A DNA stretch of 64,000 nucleotides from Dyadobacter alkalitolerans DSM 23607 (GCF_000428845.1 NZ_AUAS01000001.1:1-64000); one strand, 5' to 3'; counted from the first letter of the stretch, positions 18,298-27,979 are shown. Notes: generated by a model from the letters alone, not told the origin. A program made the numbers and translations.

Positions 18298-20868
18298 ATG
18301 AAATTATACTTTGCCATTTTTCTGTGTTTAGGATCAATCAATTATGTTTTAGGTCAGGGTAAAACGCCTGTCAGACTTGCGAATGATCACATTTGCATTC
18401 AGTTTAAAAACGACAGCAAAAACTGGTCGATTAATAAAATACTGGTAAAAAAAGATGGCAAATGGATTGAAGGGCTGACGCCCTCCGGAGAATACACGCT
18501 GCTTTACGCGGAGACGAAACCCTCCGATGAGCCGGCCGAAACGTTTGAAAAAACGACCGGCGGAACATTCCCCGAAGACAACTACCATTATCAGGAACGC
18601 CAATGGAAAGAAAGCACCACGGCAGTTTCATTGAACAAAGCCGGGCAGGTTTTCAGTTTTTTGCCAGCGGATCTTTTGACTAAAAAAAACGAGCTTGAAT
18701 TCACGAAAGAAACCGAGGTAGCGACGGTTAAAGCGACCTGGAAATTAGATCCTGATTATCCCACGGACATTCAGGTTACCATGCGGCTTATCCCAAAAAA
18801 GAAGGGTTATTTTTCACTGGCAACGCCCACCCTGGCTTCTGTCGCTACAAATCAAATGTCCTGGGCATCTGTACCGGGCTATTTTCAAGGTAATTTTATA
18901 CAAAGTAATTTCGCGCTCGCCTACGCTTATGGACACGGAATTCCGGATCGTCCGGTGGTTTATCGTGAACGCTGCGCCACGACATTAAACCCGTTGATCA
19001 GCAACAAAAACGGCATCACATTGTCGGTCATCCCCAATCCGGGGCTCGCGCGCGATCCCTGGGCCAACGACAAAGTCTCACAAACGGACTGGCACCTCGG
19101 GCTGTCGCACATGAACCGGAAATCGCAGCTCTCACCTACATTATACTATCCGGTTTTGGGCGAACCAAAATCAGAACTAAATGCTGGTGAGGAGATTACC
19201 TACTCATTCCGTTACAGCCTCATCGCCGGCGACTGGTTCCAGGCGATCAAGCATGCCGCCAACGACATTTACAAATTTCACGAAACATTAAGCCTCCGCC
19301 AAAGCAAGCAGGCCCTCACCGACCGCATCGAGAAAATGCACCGTTATCTCACTGATCCGAAAACGTCGCTTTGGAACATTGAGGAATACGAAGGCAAGCA
19401 GATCGGCGCGCAATCTTACCTTGGCGGCGTAGTCGGCTCCAACAAAGACGCCATGAAAAACGCCGATTACGGCGCTATGTGGATGCTGGCCAATGCGACC
19501 AACGATCCTGAATTGAAGGAAAAGGTTTTGCCGCCTGCATTGAATTTCAAATTAGTACAGCAAGAGACCAATAAAGGCTTCTTTGAAGGAGCGATTGAAG
19601 GGCAATATTATTTAGCCAAAAGCAAAAAATTCGTCGAAGAATGGGGTGAAGTCGTGGAACCTATCGCACTGACTTACTACGTTTTACTGGACATGGGTAA
19701 TATGCTTTTGTTTGAGCCGGAGAATGTTGAATTAAGGGAAAAATTGCGCTTAGGAGCTGATAAATTACTCAAATGGCAAAACACAGACGGCAGCTGGGCC
19801 GTAGCCTACGACCGGAAAAATGAGCAGGAATTGTTCAAAGACATTCAAGATGTAAGACCCACATTCTACGGACTGATCGTGGCTTACCGCATTTTAAAAG
19901 ATGAAAAATATCTGAAAGCTGCACAAAAAGGCGCGGATTGGTTTGTCAAAAATGCCGTCGAAACCGGCTCGTTCCTGGGTGTGTGCGGCGATGCGCGCTA
20001 TGCACCCGATTTTGCTACGGGACAATCGGCTCAGGCATTACTGGATCTTTATGATTTGACCAAAACTAAAAAATACCAGGATGCAGCAATTACCTGTACA
20101 AAAATCTATACTGCTTCAATTTATACGCATCCCATTGCCAATAGGAACATTAAGCAAGTCAATGGGAACACCAAGGAAGACTGGGAAATCAGTCAGACCG
20201 GTTTGAGCTTCGAACATGGCGGCATTTTCGGTTCGGCAACACGCCTTGGCCCTATCCAGCTGGCCAGTCACGCCGGGCTTTTTATCCGGATGCATCAATT
20301 AACCGGCGAGCAAATTTTCGCCGACATGGCCCGGTCCGCCGCCATCGGACGCGACGCATTCGTAGACAGCAAAACCAGCGTCGCATCCTACTACTGGCAA
20401 GCGATGAACAAAGGCGCGGGGCCTTATCCCCACCACGCTTGGTGGCAAATCGGTTGGATCACGGATTATTTGCTATCCGAAGTAGCATTGAGGTCCAAAG
20501 GAAAAATTGAATTTCCAAGAGGCTTCGTCGCTCCAAAAGTAGGCCCGCACCAAACATATGGCTTCGAACCAGGTACAGTTCATGGCGATAAAGCCAGGCT
20601 TGTAATCCTGGAAGGATTCGCTGTGGCAGACAAACCGGCAATTGACGTGATTACGGCAAGGTCGACTTCGAAAAATAGCATTTACGTAACATTGCTGAAT
20701 AATAGTGCATCAACGACCACATGTACATTGAAACTGGACCAAAGCAAACTCAGAGAATCTAAAAAAATACAGGAAGAAAAATGGCTGGAAAACAACCAGC
20801 CCGCAAAAACAGACCAAATCACTATCAGCCCTTTTGGCCTAAAAACCCTAAAAATCGAACTTCTTTAA
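18298..20868 (+). CDS. Secreted six-hairpin-glycosidase-like protein
   Basis: This protein of 856 residues has a signal peptide (MKLYFAIFLCLGSINYVLGQ). The N-terminal third (about 25-320) looks like a beta-sandwich. The middle to C-terminal part (about 330-750) has repeated alpha-helical hairpins with short conserved loops, such as WQNTDGSWAVAYDR, DWFVKNAVETGSFLGVCGDA, FATGQSAQALLDLYDLTKTK and HHAWWQIGWITDYLLSEVAL. This is the pattern of (alpha/alpha)6 toroid enzymes such as GH88/GH105/GH127-like glycosidases and lyases, with a C-terminal beta domain. I cannot assign a family number or identify the catalytic acid with confidence. It lies 150 bases after the FAD oxidoreductase and is followed by the 31-bp array and a symporter, so it probably belongs to the same saccharide locus. 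Confidence 0.75.
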   Translation: MKLYFAIFLCLGSINYVLGQGKTPVRLANDHICIQFKNDSKNWSINKILVKKDGKWIEGLTPSGEYTLLYAETKPSDEPAETFEKTTGGTFPEDNYHYQERQWKESTTAVSLNKAGQVFSFLPADLLTKKNELEFTKETEVATVKATWKLDPDYPTDIQVTMRLIPKKKGYFSLATPTLASVATNQMSWASVPGYFQGNFIQSNFALAYAYGHGIPDRPVVYRERCATTLNPLISNKNGITLSVIPNPGLARDPWANDKVSQTDWHLGLSHMNRKSQLSPTLYYPVLGEPKSELNAGEEITYSFRYSLIAGDWFQAIKHAANDIYKFHETLSLRQSKQALTDRIEKMHRYLTDPKTSLWNIEEYEGKQIGAQSYLGGVVGSNKDAMKNADYGAMWMLANATNDPELKEKVLPPALNFKLVQQETNKGFFEGAIEGQYYLAKSKKFVEEWGEVVEPIALTYYVLLDMGNMLLFEPENVELREKLRLGADKLLKWQNTDGSWAVAYDRKNEQELFKDIQDVRPTFYGLIVAYRILKDEKYLKAAQKGADWFVKNAVETGSFLGVCGDARYAPDFATGQSAQALLDLYDLTKTKKYQDAAITCTKIYTASIYTHPIANRNIKQVNGNTKEDWEISQTGLSFEHGGIFGSATRLGPIQLASHAGLFIRMHQLTGEQIFADMARSAAIGRDAFVDSKTSVASYYWQAMNKGAGPYPHHAWWQIGWITDYLLSEVALRSKGKIEFPRGFVAPKVGPHQTYGFEPGTVHGDKARLVILEGFAVADKPAIDVITARSTSKNSIYVTLLNNSASTTTCTLKLDQSKLRESKKIQEEKWLENNQPAKTDQITISPFGLKTLKIELL

Positions 20869-20880
20869 CCGTCAGCTTAA

Positions 20881-21155
20881 GCTGACGGCTAGAGCCGATG
20901 CTCAGCTGGAGGCTGACGCCTAGAGCCGATGCTCGGCTGGAGGCTGACGCCTAGAGCCGATGCTCGGCTGGAGGCTGACGCCTAGAGCCGATGCTCGGCT
21001 GGAGGCTGACTGCTAGAGCCGATGCTCAGCTGGAGGCTGACGCCTAGAGCCGATGCTCGGCTGGAGGCTGACGCCTAGCCGATGCTCAGCTGGAGGCTGA
21101 CGGCTAGAGCCGGTGCTCAGCTGGATGCTGACGCCTAGCCGATGCTCGGCTTAGG
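20881..21155. repeat. 31-bp tandem hairpin array, nine units
   Basis: Units begin with GCTGACG or GCTGAC at 20881, 20912, 20943, 20974, 21005, 21036, 21067, 21096 and 21127. The period is exactly 31 except the seventh unit, which is 29 because AG is missing; the last unit is incomplete and carries the same AG loss. Each unit contains AGCCGA-TGC-TCGGCT (in some copies TCAGCT), and adjoining units create AGGC-TGAC-GCCT, so transcripts would form a chain of small hairpins. Units differ by single bases. There are no spacers, so it is not CRISPR. It fills nearly all of the 329-base gap between two genes. Confidence 0.95.
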
Positions 21156-21197
21156 GCAACTTGCGAAACGGAATGCGAAAATGCTAACAACCAAATA

Positions 21198-22919
21198 ATG
21201 AACAACACCATTGATACTGCCGTCATCCTAGTCTTTTCCGCATTCGTGATGGGCATTGGAATGTTATTTGCGCGAACGGGACGGAATTTGAAATCTTTTT
21301 TTGCCGGAGGAGAGGCGGTTCCCTGGTTTATCGGGGGGCTGTCCTTATTCATGAGTTTTTTCTCGGCCGGGACATTCGTGGCCTGGGGTTCCATCGCCTA
21401 CAAACACGGCTGGGTCGCCATCACCATCCAATGGACCATGTGCATAGGCGCATTGATCACCGCTCTTTACCTGGCGCCACGCTGGAAAAGAACCGGCGCA
21501 TTAACCGCCGCCGAATTCATCCGTGAGCGCCTGGGCTTGCCCGTGCAAAAAACTTACATTTTCATCTTCACATTGGTTTCGGTATTTATCAAAGGCTCTG
21601 TTTTGTATCCCGTTGCCAAACTTGTTAGCGCTTCGCTGGACTTGCCTTTGGTGCCTTGTACGATTGGACTGGGTCTTTTTATGATTGCCTACACCGCAGT
21701 CGGCGGGCTTTGGGCGGTGATGGTGACAGACATTCTGCAATTTGTAGTTCTATCCGCGGCGGTCTTCATTTTGCTTCCCCTATCCTTCGATAAAGTCGGT
21801 GGCTGGGAAGGTTTCAGCAAGGCCGTTCCGGATAATTTTTTCAATCTTTTAAATGGAGAATACACCATTGGTTTCGTCGCTGCATTTGTCATTTACCATA
21901 TTTGCTACATCGGCGGAAACTGGACCATGGTGCAACGCTACACGAGCGTCGACAGTGAGAAATCGGCTAAAAAAGTCGCTTTTCTGTTTGCCGGATTGTA
22001 TTTGATCAGCCCGGTGATCTGGATGTTGCCACCCATGATTTACAAGGCCATTAACCCAACATTAACAGGCCTGGATACCGAAAATGCTTATTTGATGATT
22101 TGCAAAATGGTGTTGCCACCCGGCTTGCTGGGCTTGATGCTCACCGGCATGTATTTCTCTACATCCGCGAGTGCTAACACCGCATTGAACGTCGTCTCGG
22201 CCGTTTTCACTAACGACATTTACAAAGGAATGGTCAACCCGAAGGCGTCCGACAAGCAGCTGATCCGGGTTGCACGCGGCTCTTCCTGGTTTTTTGGTTT
22301 GGGAATGATCGGCATCGCCTTACTTGTTCCTGCGGCTGGCGGTATCGTGGAAGTGGTTTTAAGCATTTCCGCTATCTCTGGCGGCCCGCTTCTAGCACCG
22401 CCGCTATGGGCCTTATTTTCCAAAAGACTCAACAGCACAGTTACTTTATGGGTCACGGGCATCGGCCTTTCGGTCAATCTCTTCTTTAAAATCCTCGCAC
22501 CCATCTTACTGGATTTCAAACTATCCAGAGGCATGGAAACGATCGTCGGCGTCGGACTTCCCTTGCTGCTTTTACTGGCCTACGAACTCTGGGCAAGCTC
22601 CAAAGACAGCATCGCCAAAGAATATCTGACTTACCTGGAAACGAAAGAACAAAAGCGCATCGACGCACTGGAAATCAACGAAGAAGAAGCCATAGAAATC
22701 AAACGCCAAAACCGCTTCGGCCTGCAAGTAATCGCGGGAGCGCTACTATTTACGGCGGTAATGCTCTTTATATTAAGTGTAATGACCACTTCCGGGACGT
22801 TGATAACCGTGGTTGTAGCAACGGTAGTGCTGTTTTCATCGGCAATTCCGTTTGTGGCTTCTCGGAAGGTTAAGGTTATTGAGGTTTCAACAATTCAAGA
22901 AAATCATCCGCACGAATGA
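21198..22919 (+). CDS. Sodium/solute symporter (SSS family)
   Basis: This integral membrane protein of 573 residues has about 13 predicted membrane helices. It belongs to the sodium:solute symporter family (SGLT/PutP fold), which imports sugars, sialic acid, amino acids or pantothenate with Na+. Family traits include a first helix from about residue 7, FAGGEAVPWFIGGLSLFMSF with the broken TM1 pattern, GGLWAVMVTDILQFVVL (about 165-185), and SANTALNVVSAVFTNDIYK (about 315-335). A charged stretch around 480-515 precedes the last two helices. It lies downstream of the six-hairpin protein and the repeat array, so it is likely the inner-membrane importer for the product released in the periplasm. 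Its last 44 bases overlap the convergent PIN toxin gene. Confidence 0.9.
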   Translation: MNNTIDTAVILVFSAFVMGIGMLFARTGRNLKSFFAGGEAVPWFIGGLSLFMSFFSAGTFVAWGSIAYKHGWVAITIQWTMCIGALITALYLAPRWKRTGALTAAEFIRERLGLPVQKTYIFIFTLVSVFIKGSVLYPVAKLVSASLDLPLVPCTIGLGLFMIAYTAVGGLWAVMVTDILQFVVLSAAVFILLPLSFDKVGGWEGFSKAVPDNFFNLLNGEYTIGFVAAFVIYHICYIGGNWTMVQRYTSVDSEKSAKKVAFLFAGLYLISPVIWMLPPMIYKAINPTLTGLDTENAYLMICKMVLPPGLLGLMLTGMYFSTSASANTALNVVSAVFTNDIYKGMVNPKASDKQLIRVARGSSWFFGLGMIGIALLVPAAGGIVEVVLSISAISGGPLLAPPLWALFSKRLNSTVTLWVTGIGLSVNLFFKILAPILLDFKLSRGMETIVGVGLPLLLLLAYELWASSKDSIAKEYLTYLETKEQKRIDALEINEEEAIEIKRQNRFGLQVIAGALLFTAVMLFILSVMTTSGTLITVVVATVVLFSSAIPFVASRKVKVIEVSTIQENHPHE

Positions 22920-23286
22920 CCGATAACTTAGGGAAATCTATTTTTTTGAGAATGTTAAAATGGCGGTCTTCCGAAACCAGATGGTCAGCACCGGCAACTA
23001 ATGCACAGTCAACATATTTGTTGTCGTCCTCATCATTATGCATTAATCCCCATTCAAAAAATGTGGTTTGTAATGTGCAATTGTCGAGCGACAAGATGAG
23101 CTTGATAACATTGTCAGCTATGTCGTGTGAAGTTTTTTCAGCAATTTTTTCGTGGTATTCAAGCAGAATATCATTGCTCACCACAATTTCAAAATCACCG
23201 ATTTTTAAGGCGTCAAAAATAGGCCGGTATCTAGATTTAACAAGAAGGGAAATCAGCAGAACATTCGTATCGAGAATTACTTTCAT
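22876..23286 (-). CDS. PIN-domain toxin (PIN_3 type)
   Basis: This 136-residue PIN-fold ribonuclease starts at ATG 23286. The N-terminal KVILDTNVLL carries the first conserved Asp. The internal SNDILLEYHEKIAEK supplies the conserved Glu, and the C-terminal region DDNKYVDCALVAGADHLVSEDRHF supplies the remaining acidic residues. Family knowledge: such proteins cleave RNA and are held by a cognate antitoxin. The start overlaps the stop of the antitoxin gene by four bases. The 3' end overlaps the convergent symporter gene by 44 bases. All catalytic acids seem present, so the gene is probably active. Confidence 0.85.
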   Translation of the reverse strand: MKVILDTNVLLISLLVKSRYRPIFDALKIGDFEIVVSNDILLEYHEKIAEKTSHDIADNVIKLILSLDNCTLQTTFFEWGLMHNDEDDNKYVDCALVAGADHLVSEDRHFNILKKIDFPKLSVIRADDFLELLKPQ

Positions 23287-23519
23287 TTGGAAATCTTACT
23301 GCGAAGATGCTCTGATTTCCAGGTTTCGACGGTCTGCTCATTCCAGTTATTTTGCTCCCAAAGCTGATCCATTTCCATATCAATTTTTTGCGCGAAATAA
23401 TCAGCCAGCATTTTTCGGATGTCGCCCAGCTCCTTTTCAGAAACACTATAAGGATAGAGCTTCAAAAGTTCGATTTGAATATTGCTTAATCGGCTCGGAA
23501 CGATCTGTGTTGCTGCCAT
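23283..23519 (-). CDS. Antitoxin partner of the PIN toxin
   Basis: This 78-residue protein starts at ATG 23519; a longer frame from 23567 adds 16 residues without improving anything. The N-terminal two-thirds (QIVPSRLSNIQIELLKLYPY, ADYFAQKIDMEMDQLWEQ) is helical and acidic, and the tail KSEHLRSKISK is basic. It has no strong family signature that I can name. Its size, acidic helices and four-base overlap (ATGA) with the PIN gene are typical of type II antitoxins. Only 56 bases separate it from the divergent GH2 gene, so their promoters must overlap. Confidence 0.75.
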   Translation of the reverse strand: MAATQIVPSRLSNIQIELLKLYPYSVSEKELGDIRKMLADYFAQKIDMEMDQLWEQNNWNEQTVETWKSEHLRSKISK

Positions 23520-23575
23520 GGGTGATCTGTTTTTACAAAAATAACCTATTCTCTTGAATTCTTTCAACGCTCATT

Positions 23576-25603
23576 ATGAACTATAAATTTCAAAAACTCC
23601 TCATCATCATTACCTGCCTCATCTGGCAATCTGCTTCTGCACAATTCAAAATCCGGGAGCCAAATGCGATTCCTTTGCATGGGGAGTGGCTTTTTGCAAT
23701 GGATCCTGCTGAGATGGGATTGAAGGGGAAATGGTATATGGACAAGCTGGCGGAGAGTAACCGGCTGGACAAGGTGACGGTGCCGCATTGCTTTTCTTCG
23801 GACCCGCGCTTTGAACATTATACCGGAACGGCCTGGTATAGAAAGACTTTTGCCTGGAAACCAGTTGCCAGAAAGCGCGTGATCCTGCACTTTGATGCTG
23901 CTTATTATAAGACGAATGTTTGGCTTAATAATGAGAAAGTCGGTGCGCATGAGGGTGGTTATACGCCGTTCAGCTTCGATGTGACGGATTTGCTGAAAGA
24001 TGGCGATAACCTGCTGGCGGTTTCGGTCAATAATGATACGTGGAAACCGGGCACGATTCCAGGTGCGAAGGACAATGGCAACATCAATGATTCTTTCATG
24101 GGCTGGCTAAACTACGGTGGTCTGGTCCGTCCCGTCTACCTGACCATTGAACCCGAAGTATATGCCGAAAACCTGAAAATAGATGCCCTCCCCGACCTGG
24201 CAAAGGGCACTGCGACATTGAAAAGCAGGATCAGAATCCGCAATGCTTCTAAGGCTGCCGCCTCGCCGAAGGTCAGTTATAAAGTTTTGTTTGATGGGAA
24301 AGTGATTCCGGTCAATGTGAAAGGCAAGTCGGAAAGCATTCCGGCTGGGCAAACGGGTTTTATAGAAGCCGAAGCCACATTAACGGCTGTGCAGGTGAAG
24401 TTGTGGGATCTGGATGAGCCGAATCTATATCAGCTTAAAGTGGCTGTGGGCGAAGATTCGATCGCTTCGCATTTTGGAATAAGAAAAGTAGAAGTAAAGA
24501 ATGCACAGCTGCTTCTGAATGGCAAATCCATTCGCGTTGGCGGTGGTAACCGGGTTGTGGATTATCCGGGACTCGGCTCCGTGGAGCCCGATTGGCTGAT
24601 TGAAAGAGACTTTAAATTGATGAAGGAAGCAGGCATGGAATTCCAGCGCTTGACGCACTACACGCCTTCCGAATATTTCTACGACCTGGCCGACAAACAT
24701 GGCATGCTCATCATTACCGAGGCCGGAAACTGGCAGCTTACGCCCAATCAAATGGACAATGATTCGATGCGGGCGAAGTTCAAATCACAGTTTACCGAAA
24801 TGGCGGAAAGAGACTGGAATCACCCGAGCGTAATCGCTTATAGTGTTGGGAATGAATATCTTTCCGAGCAGCCTGCGGGACAAAAGTGGACGAAGGATAT
24901 GATCGAATTTGCCAAATCCCTTGATCCGACACGGCTCTACACATTCGCCTCCATGCGCCTCAATATTTTACCCAAAAAACCGGAAGATGAGGCCAGTCAA
25001 TACGTGGATTTCATCTCAACCAACACCTACGGAAACCACGCCAAAGTCCTGGACCACATTCATTCGCTCTATCCCGACAAGCCTATTTTGGTAAGCGAAT
25101 GGGGCGTGCGGGCGGATGCGAAAGACGAAGCATTTCAGGCGCAACACATTACGGATCTGATGGTTGAGTTCCGCAAGCGACCTTATGTTGTGGGCACTTC
25201 CTGGTGGACTTATAATGATTACCAAAGCCGCCATCATGGGACGAATGCAAACGGCTATCGCCCCTGGGGCATCGTCGGCCCCGACCGCTCATTCCGCGTT
25301 GCCTACCGCGTTCATCAAAAGGAATATTCACCGGTTACCATTGAAAATGTAGGTTTCAAAGCAGGCGGACAAGGTCAGCATTTGCTAACCGTTCGTTTGA
25401 CAGCCCGCGGCGATTTTCCGGCAAGAACGATCAAAGGTTATAAGCTGAAAGCAAACGGCCTAACCATTGATTTACCTGAAATGAAGCCGGGCGAAGCAAA
25501 GGAAATCGACATTCCGGTCGCTGGTTTTGAAAAGAAACTGCACATTAATATCTCGAAACCAACCGGTTTCACCAGCATCAAAACAGACATTGAATTGAAA
25601 TAA
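23576..25603 (+). CDS. Secreted glycoside hydrolase family 2 enzyme
   Basis: This 675-residue enzyme is of the beta-galactosidase/beta-glucuronidase/beta-mannosidase type. A signal peptide (MNYKFQKLLIIITCLIW, cleavage after SASA) is followed by the GH2 sugar-binding domain at about 40-200 (GTAWYRKTF, DAAYYKTNVWLNNEKVG, HEGGYTPFSFDVT). An immunoglobulin-like domain follows, then the TIM barrel from about 315. The acid/base is E427 in SVGNEYLSE and the nucleophile is E508 in ILVSEWG. FGIRKVEVKNAQLLLNGKSI marks the domain junction. The segment YVVGTSWWTYNDY is close to that of beta-glucuronidases, but the exact specificity is not certain. It is followed 76 bases later by a FAD oxidoreductase, so the two may act on the same glycan. 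Confidence 0.9.
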   Translation: MNYKFQKLLIIITCLIWQSASAQFKIREPNAIPLHGEWLFAMDPAEMGLKGKWYMDKLAESNRLDKVTVPHCFSSDPRFEHYTGTAWYRKTFAWKPVARKRVILHFDAAYYKTNVWLNNEKVGAHEGGYTPFSFDVTDLLKDGDNLLAVSVNNDTWKPGTIPGAKDNGNINDSFMGWLNYGGLVRPVYLTIEPEVYAENLKIDALPDLAKGTATLKSRIRIRNASKAAASPKVSYKVLFDGKVIPVNVKGKSESIPAGQTGFIEAEATLTAVQVKLWDLDEPNLYQLKVAVGEDSIASHFGIRKVEVKNAQLLLNGKSIRVGGGNRVVDYPGLGSVEPDWLIERDFKLMKEAGMEFQRLTHYTPSEYFYDLADKHGMLIITEAGNWQLTPNQMDNDSMRAKFKSQFTEMAERDWNHPSVIAYSVGNEYLSEQPAGQKWTKDMIEFAKSLDPTRLYTFASMRLNILPKKPEDEASQYVDFISTNTYGNHAKVLDHIHSLYPDKPILVSEWGVRADAKDEAFQAQHITDLMVEFRKRPYVVGTSWWTYNDYQSRHHGTNANGYRPWGIVGPDRSFRVAYRVHQKEYSPVTIENVGFKAGGQGQHLLTVRLTARGDFPARTIKGYKLKANGLTIDLPEMKPGEAKEIDIPVAGFEKKLHINISKPTGFTSIKTDIELK

Positions 25604-25679
25604 TTATAAAACGCGCGCTCGTTTTTGCAAAGGCTCTGGTTTTTGCAAAAATGCGGAGTGGAGCTAATGACCTTACAAA

Positions 25680-27956
25680 ATGATACGCGAAGAAGCATCT
25701 GAGAAAAGAGCACCCAAAACCATTGCATCGGCGGCAGATCTGGTGATTGTAGGAGGAGGATTAACGGGCACTTGTGCAGCGATTACGGCGGCGAGGGCTG
25801 GCATGAAGGTGACATTGATCCAGGACAGGCCGGTTTTGGGCGGCAATTGTTCGAGCGAAGTGCGGCTCTGGATCCTCGGCGCAACCTCGCACATGGGCAA
25901 CAACAACCGCTGGGCCCGCGAAGGCGGCCTGATCGACGAGATCATGCTCGAAAATATTTATCGAAATCCGGATGGTAACCCGCTGATTTTCGACACAGTT
26001 TTGCTGGAAAAAGTTATTAAAGAAACGAACATTACATTGCTGCTGAACACCGCAGTGTATGATTTGGACAAAAATGCAGAGACCGAAACCATCACGGCCG
26101 TCCACGCCTTTTGCTCTCAAAATAGCACTAAATACACAGTTACAGCCCCGCTTTTCTGCGATGCCTCCGGGGATGGAATTGTTGGGTTTCTTTCAGGTGC
26201 GGCATTTAGGATGGGCGCCGAATCGATGGATGAATTTGGCGAAAAATTTGCGCCAGACAAGGCTTATGGCGAATTGCTGGGGCATTCTATGTATTTCTAT
26301 TCCAAGGACATAGGCCGTCCGGTGAAGTTCATTCCGCCTTCGTATGCATTGCAGGACATAACGGAGATCCCGCGTTACAAAACATTTAATCCGAAAGATT
26401 TTGGCTGTCGGTTATGGTGGCTGGAATATGGCGGAAGACTTGATACTGTGCATGATACGGAGAAAATCAAGTGGGAATTATGGAAGGTCGTTTATGGTGC
26501 CTGGAATTACATTAAGAATTCGGGTGCATTTCCGGAATCGGAAAACATGACGTTGGAATGGGTCGGCACGATTCCGGGGAAACGCGAAAGCCGTCGTTTT
26601 GAAGGGGATTATTTGTTGAAACAGCAAGACATTGTGGAGCAAACTGCCTTTCCTGACACGGTCGGTTTTGGCGGTTGGAGCCTGGACCTGCATCCCGCCG
26701 ATGGCGTTTATAGTGATCAATCGGGTTGTAATCAATGGCATAGCAAGGGCGTTTACAGCATTCCCTATCGTTGTTTTTATAGCAAAAACATCAATAATCT
26801 CTTCATCGCAGGCCGCATTATCAGCGCGACGCACGTAGCATTTGCGTCCACCCGCGTGATGGCCACCAGCGCAATGGGTGGACAAGCGGTCGCGGTCGCT
26901 GCTGCGCTTGCCAAAAAATATAATTGCACGCCACGTGAGGTGGGTAAACAGCATTTGCAAGAATTGCAATTGGAATTATGGCGTGCAGGCCAATATTTGC
27001 CACAAACTGACATTGCTGATGCAGAAAACCTGGTCGAGAAAGCAGTTGAGATAAGTGCTTCTTCGAGTTTGAAATTAAAAGATCTTCCCGGCTCAGATTA
27101 TTGGGCGGTTATCGAGCAGTCGGTTGCGCAAATGTTGCCTGTTCAGGGGAAAATGCCTTCCGTAATCGTTTGGGTGGAAGCATTGGCCGACACTGAACTG
27201 GTGGTTGAATTAAGAAAAAGCAGCAAGGCATTTAACCACACACCGAATGTTACGCTCGAAACAAAGTCTTTTGAATTGAATGTTGGAAAACATGAAATTC
27301 AACTCGACTGGTCGGCTGCTTTTGAAGATGCTGGTTATGCTTTTGTTTCATTTATCAAAAACCCAAATATTAAAATTCAGTATAGCGAAAAACGCGTAAC
27401 GGGCTTGCTAACCGTCTTTAATGCGACCAATCCGGCTGTTTCAAACTACGGAAAACAAGAGCCGATGGAAGACATTGGCGTGGATACATTTGAATTCTGG
27501 TGCCCCCAGCGGAGGCCAGAAGGACGCAATCTGGCATTCAGTCTTAGCAAACCGATTGCACTTTTTGAGGCTGAAAATTTAAAAAATAACCACAACCGCC
27601 CCATCGCCAGTCCGAATGCATGGGTTGCCGACTTTAATGATGCCGAACCGGTGGTCACCATTCGCTGGGAAGCGCCGGTGAAAATTCAAAAAATCGACAT
27701 TTGTTTCGACACTGATTTTGATCATCCCATGGAAAACGTCATTTATGTGCATCCCGAAACGGTTATGCCCTTTTGCGCAACAGATATTGAAATTTGCAAT
27801 GATCAGGATGAAATCGTGGGCGAAATCCATGATAATCACCTTTCCCGTCGGACCATTTCCTTCAACCAGCCTATCCAGACCCAGTTTTTAAGAATAAAAG
27901 TGACGAATCCCAACCCGCAAATGCCCGCCGCTTTATTCCAGATCCGCTGCTATTGA
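25680..27956 (+). CDS. FAD-dependent oxidoreductase with C-terminal discoidin-like module
   Basis: This protein of 758 residues has no signal peptide, so a cytoplasmic location is likely. The FAD site is at about 20-35 (DLVIVGGGLTGTCAAITAAR), followed by TLIQDRPVLGGNCSSEVR. Shared family signatures are GDGIVGFLSG, PGKRESRRFEGDYLL, IPYRCFYSKNINNLFIAGRI and SATHVAFASTRVM. These make it a clear paralogue of the secreted enzyme at 16201. After about residue 455 comes a long extension of beta domains; the last (about 635-758) has VTIRWEAPVKIQKIDICFDT and the ending FLRIKVTNPN, like F5/8 type C (discoidin) modules. Substrate unknown; with the GH2 gene upstream a sugar or glycoside is likely. The ATG 25680 start directly precedes the FAD-binding strand. 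Confidence 0.87.
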   Translation: MIREEASEKRAPKTIASAADLVIVGGGLTGTCAAITAARAGMKVTLIQDRPVLGGNCSSEVRLWILGATSHMGNNNRWAREGGLIDEIMLENIYRNPDGNPLIFDTVLLEKVIKETNITLLLNTAVYDLDKNAETETITAVHAFCSQNSTKYTVTAPLFCDASGDGIVGFLSGAAFRMGAESMDEFGEKFAPDKAYGELLGHSMYFYSKDIGRPVKFIPPSYALQDITEIPRYKTFNPKDFGCRLWWLEYGGRLDTVHDTEKIKWELWKVVYGAWNYIKNSGAFPESENMTLEWVGTIPGKRESRRFEGDYLLKQQDIVEQTAFPDTVGFGGWSLDLHPADGVYSDQSGCNQWHSKGVYSIPYRCFYSKNINNLFIAGRIISATHVAFASTRVMATSAMGGQAVAVAAALAKKYNCTPREVGKQHLQELQLELWRAGQYLPQTDIADAENLVEKAVEISASSSLKLKDLPGSDYWAVIEQSVAQMLPVQGKMPSVIVWVEALADTELVVELRKSSKAFNHTPNVTLETKSFELNVGKHEIQLDWSAAFEDAGYAFVSFIKNPNIKIQYSEKRVTGLLTVFNATNPAVSNYGKQEPMEDIGVDTFEFWCPQRRPEGRNLAFSLSKPIALFEAENLKNNHNRPIASPNAWVADFNDAEPVVTIRWEAPVKIQKIDICFDTDFDHPMENVIYVHPETVMPFCATDIEICNDQDEIVGEIHDNHLSRRTISFNQPIQTQFLRIKVTNPNPQMPAALFQIRCY

Positions 27957-27979
27957 TCGCCGCCGGAAGATTTTTATTC

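Noticed and set aside
20881-21155. CRISPR array
   Set aside because: Units follow each other without unique spacers and no cas gene is nearby.
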